DNA from: Paguma larvata
Taxonomy: Eukaryota > Chordata > Mammalia > Carnivora > Viverridae
DNA: 64,000 nucleotides
NCBI GenBank assembly: GCA_030068075.1
Contig: CM057823.1
Coordinates: 12,372,485-12,436,484 of the forward strand
Reading direction: 5' to 3'
A program made the translations under genes and the position numbers. The notes below the pieces were generated by a model, which worked only from the letters and a program-made list of their open reading frames with translations, searched no databases and had not been told where the DNA came from. The number at the start of each line of letters is the position of its first letter. Position 1 is the stretch's first letter. Positions 10,900 through 21,269 of the stretch are shown here, in pieces.

Positions 10900-11270
10900 T
10901 TAATTACATTACATCCCTTCCACCCAGGAAGCAGCAGCGACTCTCTTGACTGGGATTGATACATTTTCTGAGTTTGCCCTTCTTGCCTACAATATCTTGG
11001 GATCCCGCATAACAAAGCCTCACTGTGTACCAAGGGAACCAGTTAACAGCAAAGAAGTCACGGCAAGGACCAATGGTCACAAGATCCATTGGTCCAACCC
11101 CAGATGGCATCACCTAAGTACAGCTGGCATGATAGAGAGGCGGAATGGTCTTAAACATGCTCTTAAAGATGCAACAATGGCACCAGCTTAGAGATGATTT
11201 GCTCCAAGTTCAGGCCACTGCCCTTAAGGATGTTGTTATACCTTCAACCAACAGCCCGATATGGTGCTGG
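10900..11270 (+). pseudogene. ERVL-like pol remnant: integrase core fragment
   Basis: Read across two frames, the translation shows 'WDRYIF' near 10,949, then 'TKGTS' and 'NSKEV' near 11,030-11,060, 'IHWS' near 11,083 and 'GMIERRNGLKHALK' near 11,126-11,167. The last motif resembles the Glu-containing helix of retroviral DDE integrases of the ERVL group. Stops and frame changes make it non-functional. In the living family the enzyme joins viral DNA to host DNA. Assignment rests on motif recognition alone. Confidence 0.5.
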
Positions 11271-11341
11271 GCGCTGCCCCCCCCCCTACAAATAGGACAC
11301 AGAGGCGTGGAAATTCAAAAGTGGAAATAGAAGTGGCTCTG

Positions 11342-11514
11342 CTCAGAGGGAGGGAGACAAAACATAAGAGACTCTCAAAGACTAAGAACAAACTGAGAGT
11401 GAGGGGGGAGTGGGAGGGAGGAGAGGGGGTGACGGGCATTGAAGAGGGCACTTGTTGGGATAAACACTGGGTGCTATATGGAAATCAATTTGAAAATAAA
11501 TTATTAAAAAAAAA
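11342..11514 (+). mobile_element. Truncated young L1 3' end with target duplication
   Basis: Only about 173 bp of the L1 3' untranslated region ('gagacaaaacataagagact', 'gacgggcattgaagagggca', 'acactgggtgctatatggaa') plus an A tail. Bounded by 'agaagtggctctg' at 11,329-11,341 and 11,515-11,527. Its sequence nearly equals the L1 end at 55.98-56.16 kb, so it is a recent insertion into the old provirus. Confidence 0.9.
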
Positions 11515-11699
11515 AGAAGTGGCTCTGTTCACTACCACTTCTAGAGACCCACTTGGAGAATTTATCCTTCTTATCTTTATAGGTCTAGGTTTGCTCAGTC
11601 TACATATCCTGAGGTGGGCCTGATCTAATCAGGTGAGCCTTTCAAAGAAAGCTTAAGCCTTTCCTGAGAAAGGGAGCCTTAGTGAGGAGGTGACTGCAG

Positions 11700-12540
11700 C
11701 GGGCCAGGCAGGAGTTGATGGCGGCTGGGCTAGGGAGCGGGCAAGGGGAAGTGTTCAGATTACAGATAAACTTTAGAGGGAGAATGATCAGCTTGCCGAC
11801 AGCTTAGATAGGAATTCTCTCAAAAGCATCCTCATAGATCTTTAGATAACTCTAATTCAACTAACAGCTGATAAAGAATTCATTTGTGGGACAGCTGTAA
11901 TTAACAGAACCTTCTTTTCTTTGGTGCACTAAGCCTGATAGGACTTTGCCACTTGGTCTCGCTCCCATGAAATAAATGTAGGCGCCTGACAGTTGACCTT
12001 TTTGATCACAGGGGAAGTACCTGACGTTAAGCTTCTGATTGCTGAGGCGTCTACTTCCGAGACTGCTTTCTCAGGGCGTGGGTGGCTCAGTCAGGTTAAG
12101 CGTCCGACTTCAGCTCAGTTCATGATCTCACTTTTCTGAGTTCGAGCCCCACATGGGGCTCTATGCTGACAGCTCAGAACCCGGAACCTGCCTCAGATTC
12201 TATCTCCTTCTCTCTGCCCTTCTCCTACTTGTGCTCTCTCTCAAAAATAAGTAAACATTAAAAAAAATAAATAAATAAAAATAAAAAATAAAATTCACCA
12301 ATAAGAAGCAAAATCCTAGGCCCTCAACCGCAATAAAAGCAAACTCCAGGCCCATGTGCACTCTGTGCCTGAGACTTTTCTTTGTGGCCCTAGGCGGGTC
12401 AGGGACCCTCCAAGACCTGTGAGAAATAAATCTTGTTTTTCTTTCCAAAGTTCCCTGATGGTTGATGCTGAGATGTGTCTTACAATCATAACAAGAATCA
12501 CAAAGGCCATTCCAGCCACAACATTGGCTCTGAAATGAGA
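11700..12540 (+). mobile_element. Possible retroviral LTR, split by a SINE
   Basis: The segment has LTR-like traits on the plus strand: 'gaaataaatg' near 11,969, 'caataaaagc' near 12,331 and 'gagaaataaatcttgttttt' near 12,421 followed by a T-rich stretch. These could be polyadenylation signals of one or two LTRs. No clear TG...CA ends were found. It may be the 3' LTR of the neighbouring provirus or an unrelated class I LTR. Confidence 0.35.
12073..12292 (+). repeat. CAN SINE, sense
   Basis: Head 'gcgtgggtggctcagtcagg', body 'gctgacagctcagaaccc', ending in a long (AAAT)n tail. Interrupts the possible LTR. Confidence 0.88.
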
Positions 12541-12985
12541 AACGTCCAGGGGGCTCTCACGTCTCGGGCCTGCGAGTGTCCCCAGGCACTGACCCAATAT
12601 CAGCCCCCGCTAACTCAAGTTGTAGCCTTGGCAGGCTCAGCCCTACCCGGGAAAACCCAGTGTGGTAAGAAATGACAAGCTCTTCCCAAGGGTGAGTAGT
12701 GGGGAAATGGAAATTACTGATACACCGTAGGTGAAGAGAGTCCTGGAAATCTGGGTAACACTGAGCCGCAGCCTGCCGACAATTTTCACCCCCCAGCGAA
12801 CAAACAGATACACTCACGCACTGGCCGCTTCCAAATATAGCCAGTGTGTCTGATTTGTCTACTAGGCTTCTCTGCCTCCAAACAGCTTCCTCACTGGAAA
12901 TAAAGCTCAGCCCTGAATTCCAGCTTGGCAAAGCACAGCCCAGATTTCCTTCACTGAATTTATTCTACTGTCTTTCTCTAGAACT
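12540..12985. other. No gene recognised
   Basis: Moderately GC-rich sequence with open frames of 66-124 codons on both strands. None shows a known domain. It may be further decayed retroviral DNA. Confidence 0.4.
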
Positions 12986-12989
12986 CTTT

Positions 12990-13110
12990 TTTTTTTTTTA
13001 AATAGTTTATTGTCAAATTGGTTTCCATACAACACCCAGTGCTCATCGCCAACAACAAGTGCCCTCCTCTGTGCCCGTCACCCACTCTCCCCCCTCCCAC
13101 ACTCCCTCAA
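12990..13110 (-). mobile_element. L1 3' end, antisense, truncated
   Basis: Starts with a T tract, then 'gtttattgtcaaattggttt', 'caacacccagtgctcatcgc' and 'agtgccctcctctgtgcccg', the complement of the L1 3' end seen at 11.4 and 56.1 kb. Confidence 0.85.
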
Positions 13111-13460
13111 AAAAATGCAAATAGAACTCTCGTTATTCTTCACAGTGACTCTACTCTGCGTCTTCCCTGACTTATGATTTGGAAATGCACCTGCACAGCA
13201 CTGTTCCTGTTGCTCTCAGAATCGGGTTTTCCTCGATACGTTCCCTGGAAGGTACTGCTGATTCAGAGCCACCTGGAGCTTGCCACATCCCCACGGACTT
13301 GCTGGTTTGATTGCACACCTTTTCCTCAGACTGAGCCGATGCCCCTGGGGTTTCGACGCAGCACTGCCACTTTCTGGTCCTCGTTCCCTGACCCTGCTTG
13401 TTAGAATTTCCCAGCATGCCATGCAGCTCTGACTGTGAATTATGACATATGACTGAAAGA
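13110..13460. other. No gene recognised
   Basis: Open frames of up to 106 codons overlap on both strands here. They lack domains, splice context or codon bias that I can see. Confidence 0.45.
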
Positions 13461-13640
13461 ATATTAGAACTCAAAGGAATCTTATAGATCACCTTGTCCA
13501 GTGCCTCTCAAACTCTCCTCTGAACCTCACATCTCAGGAAAAAACACAAATAGCAGTGAATACCTTCTCTTTACAGACAAGCAAACAAGCTAAGTGCCTT
13601 GCCAAAGGTCTTACAGCGAGTTATGATTAAGAACTAATAA
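13460..13640 (-). repeat. MIR-like ancient SINE, antisense
   Basis: 'atcttatagatcaccttgtc', then 'ttacagacaagcaaacaagc' and 'ccttgccaaaggtcttacag', a weathered antisense MIR-type pattern. Confidence 0.5.
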
Positions 13641-13645
13641 CCTAA

Positions 13646-13830
13646 GGAGCACCTGGGTAGCTCAGTCAGTTGAGCATCTGACTCTTGACTTTGGCTCAGG
13701 TCATGATCCCAGAGAGATGAGATCAAGCCCCACATCAGGCTCTGCGTTGAGCATGGTGCCTGCTGAGGATCCTCTCTCCCTCCACCCCTCACTAGCACTC
13801 TCTCTTTCTAAAATAAAACAAACGAAAAAC
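13646..13830 (+). repeat. CAN SINE, sense, internally deleted
   Basis: Head 'ggagcacctgggtagctcag'. After 'gcatggtgcctgctgaggat' it lacks the usual 'gctgacagctcagagcc' body. Similar flanks 'aataacctaa' and 'aattacctga' suggest an old target duplication. Confidence 0.85.
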
Positions 13831-13972
13831 AATTACCTGAAATGTAGTATATAGCATTTATGTATCATTAAGAGTCACACTGATTTAGATCTTTTTTCTG
13901 CCAACTTGGGTTTATCACCAACCTACAAGAACTTTGAGGATTAATATGTGCACAATTAAAATTAACTTTAAA

Positions 13973-14203
13973 GGTTTTTTTTAAATGTTTATTTTGAGAG
14001 AGAGAGAGATAAGCGCAAGCGGAGCGGGGAGGAGGGGCAGAGAGAAAGAGACACACAGAATCCAAAGCAGGCTCCAGGCTCCGAGCTGCCAGCACATAGC
14101 CCAACACGGGGCCCAAATCCACAGACTGTGAGATGATGAACTGAGTTCATGACTCAGCCACGAGCTCATGGCTCAGTTCATGACTGAGCCACCCAGGCGC
14201 CCC
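13973..14203 (-). repeat. CAN SINE, antisense, 16-bp target duplication
   Basis: Flanked by 'taaaattaactttaaa' at 13,957-13,972 and 14,204-14,219. A local duplication near the head repeats 'gagttcatgactcagccac' twice (14,142-14,190). Confidence 0.93.
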
Positions 14204-14231
14204 TAAAATTAACTTTAAAAACAGCCATTGA

Positions 14232-14318
14232 GGAGTGCCTGGGTGGCTCAGTCAGTTAAGCATCTGACTTCAGCTCAGGTAATGGTCTCACAATTCCTGG
14301 GTCAGAGCCCCACATCGC
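14232..14318 (+). repeat. CAN SINE head, sense, 3' part missing
   Basis: Only the tRNA-like head to 'agagccccacatcg' is present. The sequence then switches abruptly to antisense L1 ORF2, so the body and tail were lost. Confidence 0.8.
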
Positions 14319-15705
14319 AACATATACACACCATGCCTTCTTTGTGCAGTCATCAGTTGATGGACATTTGGACTCTTTCCATAATTTGGCTATTGTTGAT
14401 AGCTCTGGTATAAACACTGGGGTGCGTGTGCCCCTTCAAATCAGCATTTTTGTTTCCTTTGGAGGGATACCTAACAGCGCAATTGCTGGGTTTTAGGGTA
14501 GTTCTATTTTTAATTTTTTGAGGAACCTCCATACCGTTTTCTAGAGAGGCTGCACCAGTTTGCATTCCCACCAATGGTGCAAAAGAAGACCCCCTTTCTC
14601 CACATCCTTGCCAGCATCTGTTGTTTCCCTGAGTTGTTAATGTTAGCCATTCTGATAGGTGCGAGGTATCTCATTGTAGTTTTGATTTGTATTTCCCTGA
14701 TGATGAGTGATGTTGAGCATCTTTTCATGTGTCTGTTAGCCATTTGGATGTCTTGTTTGGAAAAGTATCTATTCATGTCCTCTGCCCGTTTCTTCACTGG
14801 ATTATTTGTTTGGGTGTTGGGTTTTAGAAGTTCTTTATAGATTTTTGGATACTAACTCTTTATCTGATCTGTCATTTGCAAATATCTTCTCCCATTCTGT
14901 TGGTTGCCTTTTAGTTTCATTTATAGTTTCCTTTGCTCTGCAGAAGCTTCTTATCTTGTTGAGGTCCCAACAGTTCATTTTGCTTTTATTCCCCTTGCCC
15001 CCAGAGACATGTCAAGTAGGAAGCCGCAGCGGCCAAGATCAGAAAGGTCGTTGCCTCTTTTCTCCTCCAGGATTTTGATGGTTTCCTGTCTTGCATTTAG
15101 GTCTTTCATCCATTTTGAGTTTACTTTTGTGTATGGTGTAAGAAAGTGGTCCAGGTTCATTCTTCTGCATGTCACTGTCCAGTTTTCCTAACACCATTTG
15201 CTGAAGAGACTGTCTTTTTCCCATTGGATACTCTTTCCTGCTTTGCCGAAGATTAGTTGGCCATACATTTGTGGGTCCATTTTTGGGTTCTCTATTCTGT
15301 TCCATTGATCTATGTGTCTGTTTTTTTGTCGCTACCATGCTGTCTTGATGATTACAGTTTTACATGTAATACAACTTGAAGTCTGGAATTGTGATGCCTC
15401 CAGATTTTGTTTTCTTTTTCAACAATACTTTGGCTATTTGGAGTCTTTTCTGGTTCCATGCAAGTTTTAGGATTGTTTGTTCTAGCTCTGTGAAGAATAC
15501 TGGTGTTATTTTGATACGGATTGCATTGAATATGTAGATTGCTTTGGGTCATATAGAGATTTTAACAATATTTGTGGTTGCAATCCATGAGCATGGAATG
15601 TTTTTCCATTTCTTTGTGTCCTCATCAATTTCTTTCATGAGTGTTCTTTAATTTTCAGCATACAGATCTTTTACCTCTTTGGTTAGGTTTATTCCTGGAT
15701 ACTTT
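14319..15705 (-). pseudogene. L1 ORF2 fragment, antisense (C-terminal half)
   Basis: Minus-strand translations over 14,510-14,797 and 15,039-15,338 show L1 ORF2 features, such as '[20 protein letters not shown]', '[18 protein letters not shown]' and 'NQREPK'-like text, broken by frameshifts. Plus-strand landmarks include 'catcagttgatggacatttg' and 'ttgaggaacctccataccgt'. Intact L1 ORF2 encodes endonuclease, reverse transcriptase and a Cys-rich C terminus; this piece covers part of the region after the polymerase. Both ends are truncated and no 3' UTR is attached. Confidence 0.85.
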
Positions 15706-16009
15706 ATACATAAAAGAATCTTACAGAAAGATGGTAGGCACTAAATTAAGTCTGCCAGGCATGCCATAATGGAATATCACAGTCTGATTGGCTTAAACAA
15801 CAGAAATATATTTTTTCACAGTTCTAGACGTTAGAAACCCAAGATCAAGGTGACAGCAAGATTGGTTTTTGCCGAGGCCTCTTTTCCTGGCTTGTGGACA
15901 GACGCCTTTTCTCTGTGTCCTCACATGGACCTTTCTTGGTGTTTTCACACATAGCCAGAGGGAGAGCTCTGGTGTCTCCTCCTTTTCTTTTTTTTAATGC
16001 TTATTTATT

Positions 16010-16222
16010 GGGGCGCCCGGGTGGCTCAGTCGGTTAAGCGTCCCACTTCAGCTCAGGTCATGATCTCACAGCTCGTGGGTTCAAGCCCCATGTCCAGCTC
16101 TGTGCTGACAACTGCTTCGGATTCTGTGTCTCCCTCTCTCTCTGCCCTCCCCCGCTTGCACTCTGTCTCTCTCTTTCTGTCTCCTTCTCAAAACTAAGTA
16201 AATATTTTTTAAAAATTTAAAA
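16010..16222 (+). repeat. CAN SINE, sense, inserted in a SINE tail
   Basis: CpG-retaining head 'ggggcgcccgggtggctcag'. The older antisense SINE tail lies on its left (about 15,982-16,009) and resumes on its right. Confidence 0.9.
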
Positions 16223-16432
16223 ATAATAAACATTTATTTTTGAGAGAGAGAGAGTGCAAGTGAGCGTGCATGCACTCCAGCGGGGGAGATGGAGATAGAG
16301 AGGGGGGGACAGAGGGTCCGAAGCAGGTTCTGCGCTGACAGCAGCAAGCTGCAGGTGAGGCTCGAACTCATGAACCGCAAGATCATGACCTGAGCCAAAG
16401 TTGGACACTCAACTGAACCACCCAGGCATCCC
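16223..16432 (-). repeat. CAN SINE, antisense
   Basis: Forms an inverted, tail-to-tail pair with the preceding sense SINE. The body has 'gctgacagcagcaagctgca', an unusual variant. Confidence 0.88.
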
Positions 16433-16599
16433 TCCATTCCTTTTCTTAAAAGGACCCCAGTCCTATCAAATCAGGGCCTCACCCTTACAACCTTATTTAA
16501 CCTTTACTACATTCCTAGAGGCTCTATCCCCAATACAGCCACATTAGAGGTTAAGGCTTCATTTGAATTCGGGAAGGACACAATCCAGTCCATTAACAG

Positions 16600-17177
16600 G
16601 TCCTGCCTCAAGCTTTTCTCAATATTATTCACCAACTCACGCCTTTGCTTGAAAGTTATCTCATGTGTTTACAGAAGAGACATAACAAAGAATTAGTGTT
16701 CGTCAGGGCAGCGGCTTTGCCACTGTGATACAATGTTTATTGTGTGAGCAACCGGCTTATCAGTCTCCAGGGAGCATCCAATACCTGAATTCACCTCTCA
16801 TTTGATGTAAATGCAACACAGAGGATTTGGCCACTCTTCGTCTTCCTGTCACAACCGACTCTGCACTGATCAAATCAACTATGAACAACTCCTGGCCTTC
16901 CTCTTAATTTCGTTCAGGCCTTCGCTGTCACTGGGCAGCTTAGTTTTTTCGTCTCCGGAAATACTGCCAGTTTTCTACGCATGATTACATTGGCAGCATG
17001 TATATTAAAACTAGTTCCACAAATTGTTGATATCTGATACAGTAGAAAAGGAAAATATTACGAAGGCCAAAGGTAAATGCTGGACTTCATTTCTCCCTTG
17101 CCTCCTGAAGTTAATGGCGATACTAGTATTCGTTAATTTTGTTAAACCCTTTAGGTAAAATGCTTTCCTTTATTTTT
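16600..17177. other. No feature recognised
   Basis: Apparently single-copy intergenic sequence. No exon-like unit with paired splice sites was seen. Confidence 0.5.
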
Positions 17178-17185
17178 TAAAATTT

Positions 17186-17403
17186 TTTTAAAAATTTTTT
17201 AATGTTTATTTATTTTTGAGAGACATAGAGACAGAGTACGAGCAGGGGAAGGACAGAGAGAGAGGGAGACACAGAATCGGAAGCAGGCTCCAGGCTCCGA
17301 GCCGTCAGCACAGAGCCCAACGCGGGGCTCGAACTCACACACTGTGAGATCATGACCTGAGCCGAAGTCGGCCGCTTAACCAACTGAGCCACCCAGGCGC
17401 CCC
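17186..17403 (-). repeat. Young CAN SINE, antisense
   Basis: CpGs are retained in the body ('ccgagccgtcagcacagagc', 'aacgcggggctcgaactcac') and the head 'cacccaggcgcccc' is intact. Confidence 0.92.
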
Positions 17404-17405
17404 TA

Positions 17406-17638
17406 TTTTTTTTTTAATTTTTAAAAATGTTTTTATTCGTTTTTGAGAGACAGAGAGAGACAGAGAGTTAGTGGGGGAGGGGCCGAGAGAGACAGGAAGG
17501 AAGATTCAGAATCTGAAGCAGGCTCCAGGCTCTGAGCTGTGAGCACAGAGCCTGATGTGGGGCTTGAACTCATGAACTATGAGATCATGACCTGAGCTGA
17601 AGTCAGACATTTCACCAACTGAGCCACCCAGGGGCCCT
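17406..17638 (-). repeat. CAN SINE, antisense
   Basis: Second of two head-to-tail antisense copies. It has an expanded 'gacagagagagacagagag' stretch and a diverged head 'caggggccc'. Confidence 0.88.
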
Positions 17639-17840
17639 TATTTTTTTCCACTTATTTTAGTTGCAAAAGCAATACATGATGCTGTTAAAAACAAAAAACG
17701 AAAAACAAAAAACCACCAAGGAGTATAAAATAAAAAATTAAAATCTCATCCACCTACCTTATTGTTACCCACTTACTCATTCCCCACACTAGGGATAATC
17801 ACCTAGTCTGATGTGTTTTTTTTTCTAGATCTCTTACTAA

Positions 17841-17902
17841 ATACATACATACACATGTACACACACGTGCACACATACACACACGCACACACACACACTC
17901 CC
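17841..17902 (+). repeat. (CA)n-rich microsatellite, interrupted
   Basis: Compound ATAC/AC repeat ending in nine uninterrupted CA units. Confidence 0.9.
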
Positions 17903-18119
17903 TCTCTTTCCATGTGTGTTATTTTTAAAATGAAAATTGCAGGAAGTTAATTGTTGAATCTGGATAATGGATAAATGGAGTTACATTATTCTCTTTATTT
18001 CTGGGCTAAAAAAAATCACTAACATCCTTCAATGTGAGTAAAAGAAAAAAAAGAAACCTCATTAAAAAAAGATCAGATGTAGCAGAGAGGCAGGGTAGGG
18101 GGCAGAAGAATTGGAGGAA

Positions 18120-18427
18120 AGAATTTAAAAGCTGCAAACTTCCATATATAAGATACATTAGCACTGGGGACCTAATGTACAATATGATGACTACAGTTAG
18201 CACTGCCGTATGGTGTATTTGCAAGTTAAGAGAATAAAATCTAAGACTTCTCATCATAAGGGGAAATAAAAACATTTTCTTTCTTTTTGTATCTATGTGA
18301 GATGATGGATATTTATTAAACTATTATGATAATCATTTCACAATATATGTAAGCCAGCGCATTATACTGTACACCTTAAGCTTATACAGTGCTGTATGTC
18401 AATTATATTTCAATAAAACTTGAAAAA
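18120..18427 (+). mobile_element. L1M 3' UTR fragment, sense
   Basis: 'ggacctaatgtacaatatga', 'ttatactgtacaccttaagc', 'gtatgtcaattatatttcaa' then AATAAAACTT, a decayed L1 3' terminus. Confidence 0.65.
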
Positions 18428-18429
18428 GT

Positions 18430-18815
18430 AATGTTCCATTGCATAATATCATTTACAGAAGAAGACTTCTAATGAGAGAATTGAGTTTTCCATATGCTGT
18501 GTCAAATTACGTCTAATATCTCCCCTTTCTGCCACCAACTCCCTACCGTGAACCAGGAGATACTTCGTCACTAGGGTTGGTTCCAATCTTTGGAAGGCAC
18601 TTAAGGAGTTTGAATCTGAAAATGTTGCACTTGATACATTACACGTACGCTTTCACACTTCTGATACTCTGCCTGAATCACAGTGACCAGCATTCTTCCG
18701 CGTTGTGGCACTCTCTTAAGTACTAATCTTGGTCACCTTCCCAGGTCAGCAATCTTTTTAGGATTGGAGACCTGAATTCTTCTCAGTTGTTGATTCCAGT
18801 GGTTGATCTCTTCAG
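18430..18815. other. No feature recognised
   Basis: No named repeat or gene seen. Confidence 0.5.
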
Positions 18816-18821
18816 CTACCT

Positions 18822-18920
18822 ATTTTTTAAGTAGGGTCTATGCCTGTCCAACATGGGGTTCTAACTCATGACCCTAAGATCAAGAGTTGCATGCTCTATT
18901 GACTGAGCCAGCCACACACC
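18822..18920 (-). repeat. Short SINE, antisense
   Basis: 'gtccaacatggggttctaac' and 'ttgactgagccagccacaca': short form, strongly diverged. Confidence 0.65.
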
Positions 18921-19706
18921 ACTTTGGCTACTTTTGAATCTCTGATCTCCATTGCCTCCAGAATTCACCTTTATTTATTCCACAAGCCTCTCAAAGCACT
19001 CCCTGCCTTACTTTTGGACTACCTTGAGATCAACCTTGTTGATTTTCCAGGTCTCTCAAAAACTTTGTTCGGCCTGTTGGTCTCCCTTTCCATCTCCCAG
19101 GACATGCCGCATCGTGCGGGTCTAGTTCAGGGTCTGCAAACTCTCCCATGGAGCTGTAGTTGTGCCTATGAGACTCTTCACCTGCTCAGAAAACCATTTT
19201 CTAAATACCTCAGACATTTCATACATTTCTAGAAATGGAAAGAAAGCGTAAACGAAGAGTTATTCTGAAGAGAGAGAAGCCAGTAAGAATCAAATTATAA
19301 TAGTTCAGGTGAAACTCGGAAAGACCTGTACTATGAATAGAGATTATGATGGTATGAGTAATCTCATGAGGCTGGGTTAGAGATGACTTTTTTAGAATAA
19401 ATGAAATTGCATAGAGATTAAGGGATCATATGGTCAATAAATAATAAATTCTACAAAGTAGAAATCTCGGCCCAAAGTAAAATAAAAAATAGAAGCTATC
19501 AAGAAAAAGAAACCCTTAAAAAAATCAATTGCTTGGAAATGTTAAATGAAACCTCTAAATAACTCTAAGGTACAGAAGAAATTAAAACTGAAATTACACA
19601 ATAAAATGGAAAAAAAACTCTGAAATTACAGATTATTTAGAATATAACAACTATGTCACACTACTGATCAAAACTTTTAGAATATAGTTTAAAATCCTTT
19701 TCAGGG
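18921..19706. other. No feature recognised; AT-rich
   Basis: The left part holds a 102-codon plus frame (18,924-19,232) without domains or splice context. The rest is A-rich and may be old L1 sequence. Confidence 0.45.
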
Positions 19707-19707
19707 A

Positions 19708-19929
19708 GGGGTATCTGGGTGACTCACTTAGTTAAGTGTGTGACTTTGGCTCAGGTCATGGTCTCACGGTTTGTGGGTTCAAGCTCCCGGTCCACATCAG
19801 GCTCTGTGCTGACAGCTCAGAGCTTGGAGACCACTTCAGATTCTGTGTCTCCCTCTCTCTCTGCCCCTCTCCCACGCACATGCATGCACATGCTCTCGCT
19901 CTTTCTCAAAAATAAACATTGTAAAAAAA
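19708..19929 (+). repeat. CAN SINE, sense
   Basis: Diverged head 'ggggtatctgggtgactcac'. Similar flanks 'aatccttttcaggga' and 'aatcctgttttcaggga' indicate the target duplication. Confidence 0.85.
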
Positions 19930-20023
19930 ATCCTGTTTTCAGGGAAAATTCAATGCTGTTTAATAGTTCTATTAATAAGCACAAAACATTGATTATTATA
20001 CATTTACCTCAAGAAACAAAAAA

Positions 20024-20150
20024 GGGGGGTGTCTGGCTGGCTCAGTCAGTAGGGCGTGTGACTCTTGATCTCAGGGTTGTGATTTCGAGCCCTATGTTGG
20101 GGATAGAGATTACTTAGGAGAATAAAAAAAAGAAACGAACAAAAAAGAAG
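20024..20150 (+). repeat. Short SINE, sense
   Basis: 'ggtgtctggctggctcagtc', 'cagggttgtgatttcgagcc', then 'gatagagattacttagg' and an A-rich tail. Confidence 0.75.
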
Positions 20151-20268
20151 GTAAAATAAAGGAATGTTCTAAGCATTGCACTAAAATCAGAAACTGTGAA
20201 GGAAAACATTGACAGGTTTAACTACAAAACGTATTTTTAAACTTCTAGAGCAAACTGCACAATAAATA

Positions 20269-20335
20269 TATTAGTATATTTATATATAAATTAGTATATT
20301 TATATATAAATATATTAGATATTAGTATATCTTTC
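20269..20335 (+). repeat. AT-rich tandem repeat
   Basis: A unit of about 24 bp ('attagtatatttatatataa' core) repeated twice and followed by a partial third copy. Nearly pure A/T. Confidence 0.8.
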
Positions 20336-20727
20336 AAATCAATAAAAATCAATAAACATTTCAGTAGAACAATGAACGGGGACTGAACAAAATTTGCAGA
20401 AACAGAAGCTAAGATAGTATTACCCAGATGAAAAGATAGTAAATTAACTGACATCAGAAAAGAAAATATTTTGAATCTGTGAAGCTAAGAAAAATTTAAA
20501 GGAGCAGTTTTGCCCAGAGCTGGCGTGGGAATGAGAAACTAGCACTCTTGTCTACTATCGATAGAAGCGTCAACTGGTGCAAATTTTATTTTGGAAGGTT
20601 AATTTTGACAATATGTTTTGTTTTTAAATTTTGCATATTTAACTTGCTGGCCTGAGCAAATATGCTTATCCTTCGCACTCGCTAAAATCTCACTGAGTGA
20701 CGGAAAATACATAAAAGGAAGTTCTTA

Positions 20728-20828
20728 GGGTGTCTGGCTAGATCGGTAAGTAGAGCATGAAACGCTTGATCTCAGGGTTGTAAGTTCAAGCCCCACATTG
20801 GGATAGAGATTACCTAAAAATAAAAAAA
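20728..20828 (+). repeat. Short SINE, sense
   Basis: 'gggtgtctggctagatcggt', 'cagggttgtaagttcaagcc' and a short AAAATA tail, immediately followed by two long-form copies. Confidence 0.72.
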
Positions 20829-20830
20829 TT

Positions 20831-21055
20831 GGGGGTTGCTGGGGTGGCTCAGTCGATTAAACATCCAATTTTGGCTCGTCACGATCTCATGGTTCGTGAG
20901 TTCCAGCCGTGCATTGGGTTGTGTGCTGACAGCTCCGAGATTGGAGCCTGCTTTTGATTCTGTGTCTCCCTTGCTCTCTGCCCCTCCCCCACTTGCACTC
21001 TGTCTCTCTCTCTCTCTCTCTCTTAAAAATAAGTAAACATTAAAAAAAATTTTTT
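20831..21055 (+). repeat. CAN SINE, sense
   Basis: Head 'gggttgctggggtggctcag' and a long (TC)n run before the tail. Confidence 0.87.
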
Positions 21056-21056
21056 A

Positions 21057-21260
21057 GGGGGATCTGGGTGGCTCAGTCAGTTAAGCGTCTGACTTCGGCT
21101 CAGGTCATGATCTGACGGTTTGTGAGTTCAAGCCTCCTTCAGATTATGTGTCTGCCCCTCTCTCTGCCCCTCCCATGCTCATGCTCTGTCTCTCTCTGTC
21201 TCAATAATAAATTACAAAAAAGTTAAATAAGAAAAAATTTTTTAATAATAAAAAAATATT
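21057..21260 (+). repeat. CAN SINE, sense, internally deleted
   Basis: Third sense copy in a row. The body jumps from 'gagttcaagcc' to 'tccttcagattatgtgtctg', losing about 45 bp. Confidence 0.85.
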
Positions 21261-21269
21261 TTTCTTTTA

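Larger units (their letters stand above)
9500..11700 (+). mobile_element. ERVL-type provirus remnant, internal region
   Basis: Non-SINE sequence with scattered short frames that looks like decayed retroviral internal DNA. The best evidence is an integrase-like fragment in its right part. The frame is broken by stops and frameshifts, so no functional product is expected. An L1 fragment interrupts it at 11,342-11,514. The left edge is uncertain. Confidence 0.45.
15735..16600 (-). mobile_element. MLT1-like LTR, antisense, split by two SINEs
   Basis: 'ttggcttaaacaacagaaat', 'cacagttctagacgttagaa', 'ttctctgtgtcctcacatgg', then after the SINEs 'aaaggaccccagtcctatca', 'cctagaggctctatccccaa' and 'ggacacaatccagtccatta'. 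This is the complement of the family at 4.3-5.7 kb. Confidence 0.65.

Noticed and set aside
12557..12931. 124-codon minus-strand frame
   Set aside because: No domain, no splice context, and overlaps probable decayed retroviral sequence.
13172..13492. 106-codon minus-strand frame with overlapping plus-strand frames
   Set aside because: Several frames are open at once, no family is recognised, and an antisense MIR-like repeat overlaps the end.
16010..16090. Possible tRNA-Lys genes in SINE heads
   Set aside because: The heads keep A-box and B-box like motifs but not a full cloverleaf acceptor stem; they are SINE 5' regions.
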